From IMG/VR virus record IMGVR_UViG_3300046722_000164, positions 1 to 21,584 of that record: 21,584 nt of DNA. One strand, written 5' to 3'. Every line of letters starts with the position of its first letter. Position 1 is the stretch's first letter. The position numbers and the translations under genes are program-made. Positions 21,168-21,584 of the stretch are shown one piece after another. Source of the stretch: a virus. Below the pieces are notes generated by a model. The model had not been told where the DNA came from. It ran no database searches and saw nothing but the letters and a program-made list of their open reading frames with translations.

Positions 21168-21584
21168 CCGGGTCCTCTGTGGTGGTTTTGAAAGTTGCGG
21201 TGAGCAGGTCCACGATCTTGAGGCCGAGCTCGATCGGCAACACCCGGGCTACGCGCAGCGAGCACATGCCCGGATGATCGGCCAGGATGGTGAAGGTGAT
21301 ATCGGCAGCACCCGAGAAATCTCGCACCGGGGTGTTGCGCCGGGGCGCCGGCAGGTCGTCGACCGAGATCCCTAAAGCCGCCGCCAGCTTGGGCAGGGTC
21401 TCGGGAGAGGGCAGGCCGGTCCCGGCCAGATAGGTGCCGATTCGGTCTCGGTTGCGCGCCACCTGATATCCCCGCGGGTCCAGGGTGGTGCCCCAGATCG
21501 CCTTGGCAAGATCTGAGGCGTTCATGCCTTTCGCGTGCATGAATTCCTTGAGCCGCTTGGCAAAGGCCAGATTCTCGGGCTGCA
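21136..21584 (-). CDS. XRE-family regulator (5' end beyond window)
   Basis: The frame is open to the right edge and the visible part has about 148 residues. It opens with AFAKRLKEFMHAKGMNASDLAKAIWG, the first helices of an XRE-type HTH, so the true start lies outside; the in-frame Met at 21540 would cut the HTH. The HTH continues with VARNRDRIGTYLAGTGLPSPETLPKLAAALGISVDDL. The C-terminal part (AADITFTILADHPGMCSLRVARVLPIELGLKIVDLL) is a small mixed domain. It probably regulates lysogeny or integration genes; there is no sign of the C-terminal S24 peptidase of LexA/CI-type repressors. It ends inside the excisionase-like gene's start region. Confidence 0.75.
   Translation of the reverse strand, partial: QPENLAFAKRLKEFMHAKGMNASDLAKAIWGTTLDPRGYQVARNRDRIGTYLAGTGLPSPETLPKLAAALGISVDDLPAPRRNTPVRDFSGAADITFTILADHPGMCSLRVARVLPIELGLKIVDLLTATFKTTTEDPDEPPHPRRGR

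Noticed and set aside
19936-21584. Attachment site or tRNA next to the integrase
   Set aside because: I found no tRNA-like sequence and no obvious direct repeat near the integrase; the att site may lie outside the window.

Overview
The window looks like part of an integrated or episomal temperate tailed-phage genome from a GC-rich proteobacterium. An alphaproteobacterial host is my guess, based on base composition, the DUF3309-like small membrane proteins and the CobS/CobT-like pair; no host gene, tRNA or rRNA is visible. The phage identity rests on a portal protein, a large terminase, an S74-type tail fibre, a primase-helicase, a tyrosine integrase and an XRE-type regulator. Both edges cut genes: the portal at the left and the regulator at the right.

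Layout. (1) 1-10715, all leftward: one tightly packed structural/packaging run, read in transcription order as tail fibre with C-terminal S74 chaperone domain, a second fibre-like protein, a lectin-like beta protein, a SPRY-like protein ending in TQVALEHW-type repeats, two small beta-rich proteins (one Ig-like), large terminase, two tiny membrane proteins (both under 60 aa), and portal. Most junctions are TGATG/ATGA overlaps or gaps of a few bases. (2) 10716-11064: non-coding, with repeated TGTGACAC motifs just upstream of the fibre gene. (3) 11065-11864, leftward: two small genes, one with a zinc-knuckle-like Cys/His cluster and one with an Arg/Thr-repeat N-terminus. (4) 11965-15875, rightward, the only plus-strand block: a MoxR/CobS-like AAA+ ATPase, a CobT-like protein with an N-terminal HExxH motif, a long Glu/Gln/Gly-rich repeat linker and a VWA domain, then two small proteins. 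It ends in a strong hairpin. (5) 15876-16226: three 21-bp-phased iterons beside an AT-rich island, which looks like a replication origin. (6) 16227-18674, leftward: a large primase-helicase whose body and upstream region carry three more copies of the iteron core. (7) 18932-21584, leftward: a small DNA-binding-like protein, two small unknowns, integrase, an excisionase-like HTH protein and an XRE-type regulator.

How it fits together. The regulator/excisionase/integrase cluster would control lysogeny. The primase-helicase plus iterons and AT-rich DNA form a self-replication module. The leftward run supplies packaging and tail appendages. The AAA+/VWA pair is the accessory element of greatest interest: by family it should be an ATP-driven remodelling machine whose substrate is unknown, and it is carried as a separate, oppositely transcribed unit beside the origin.
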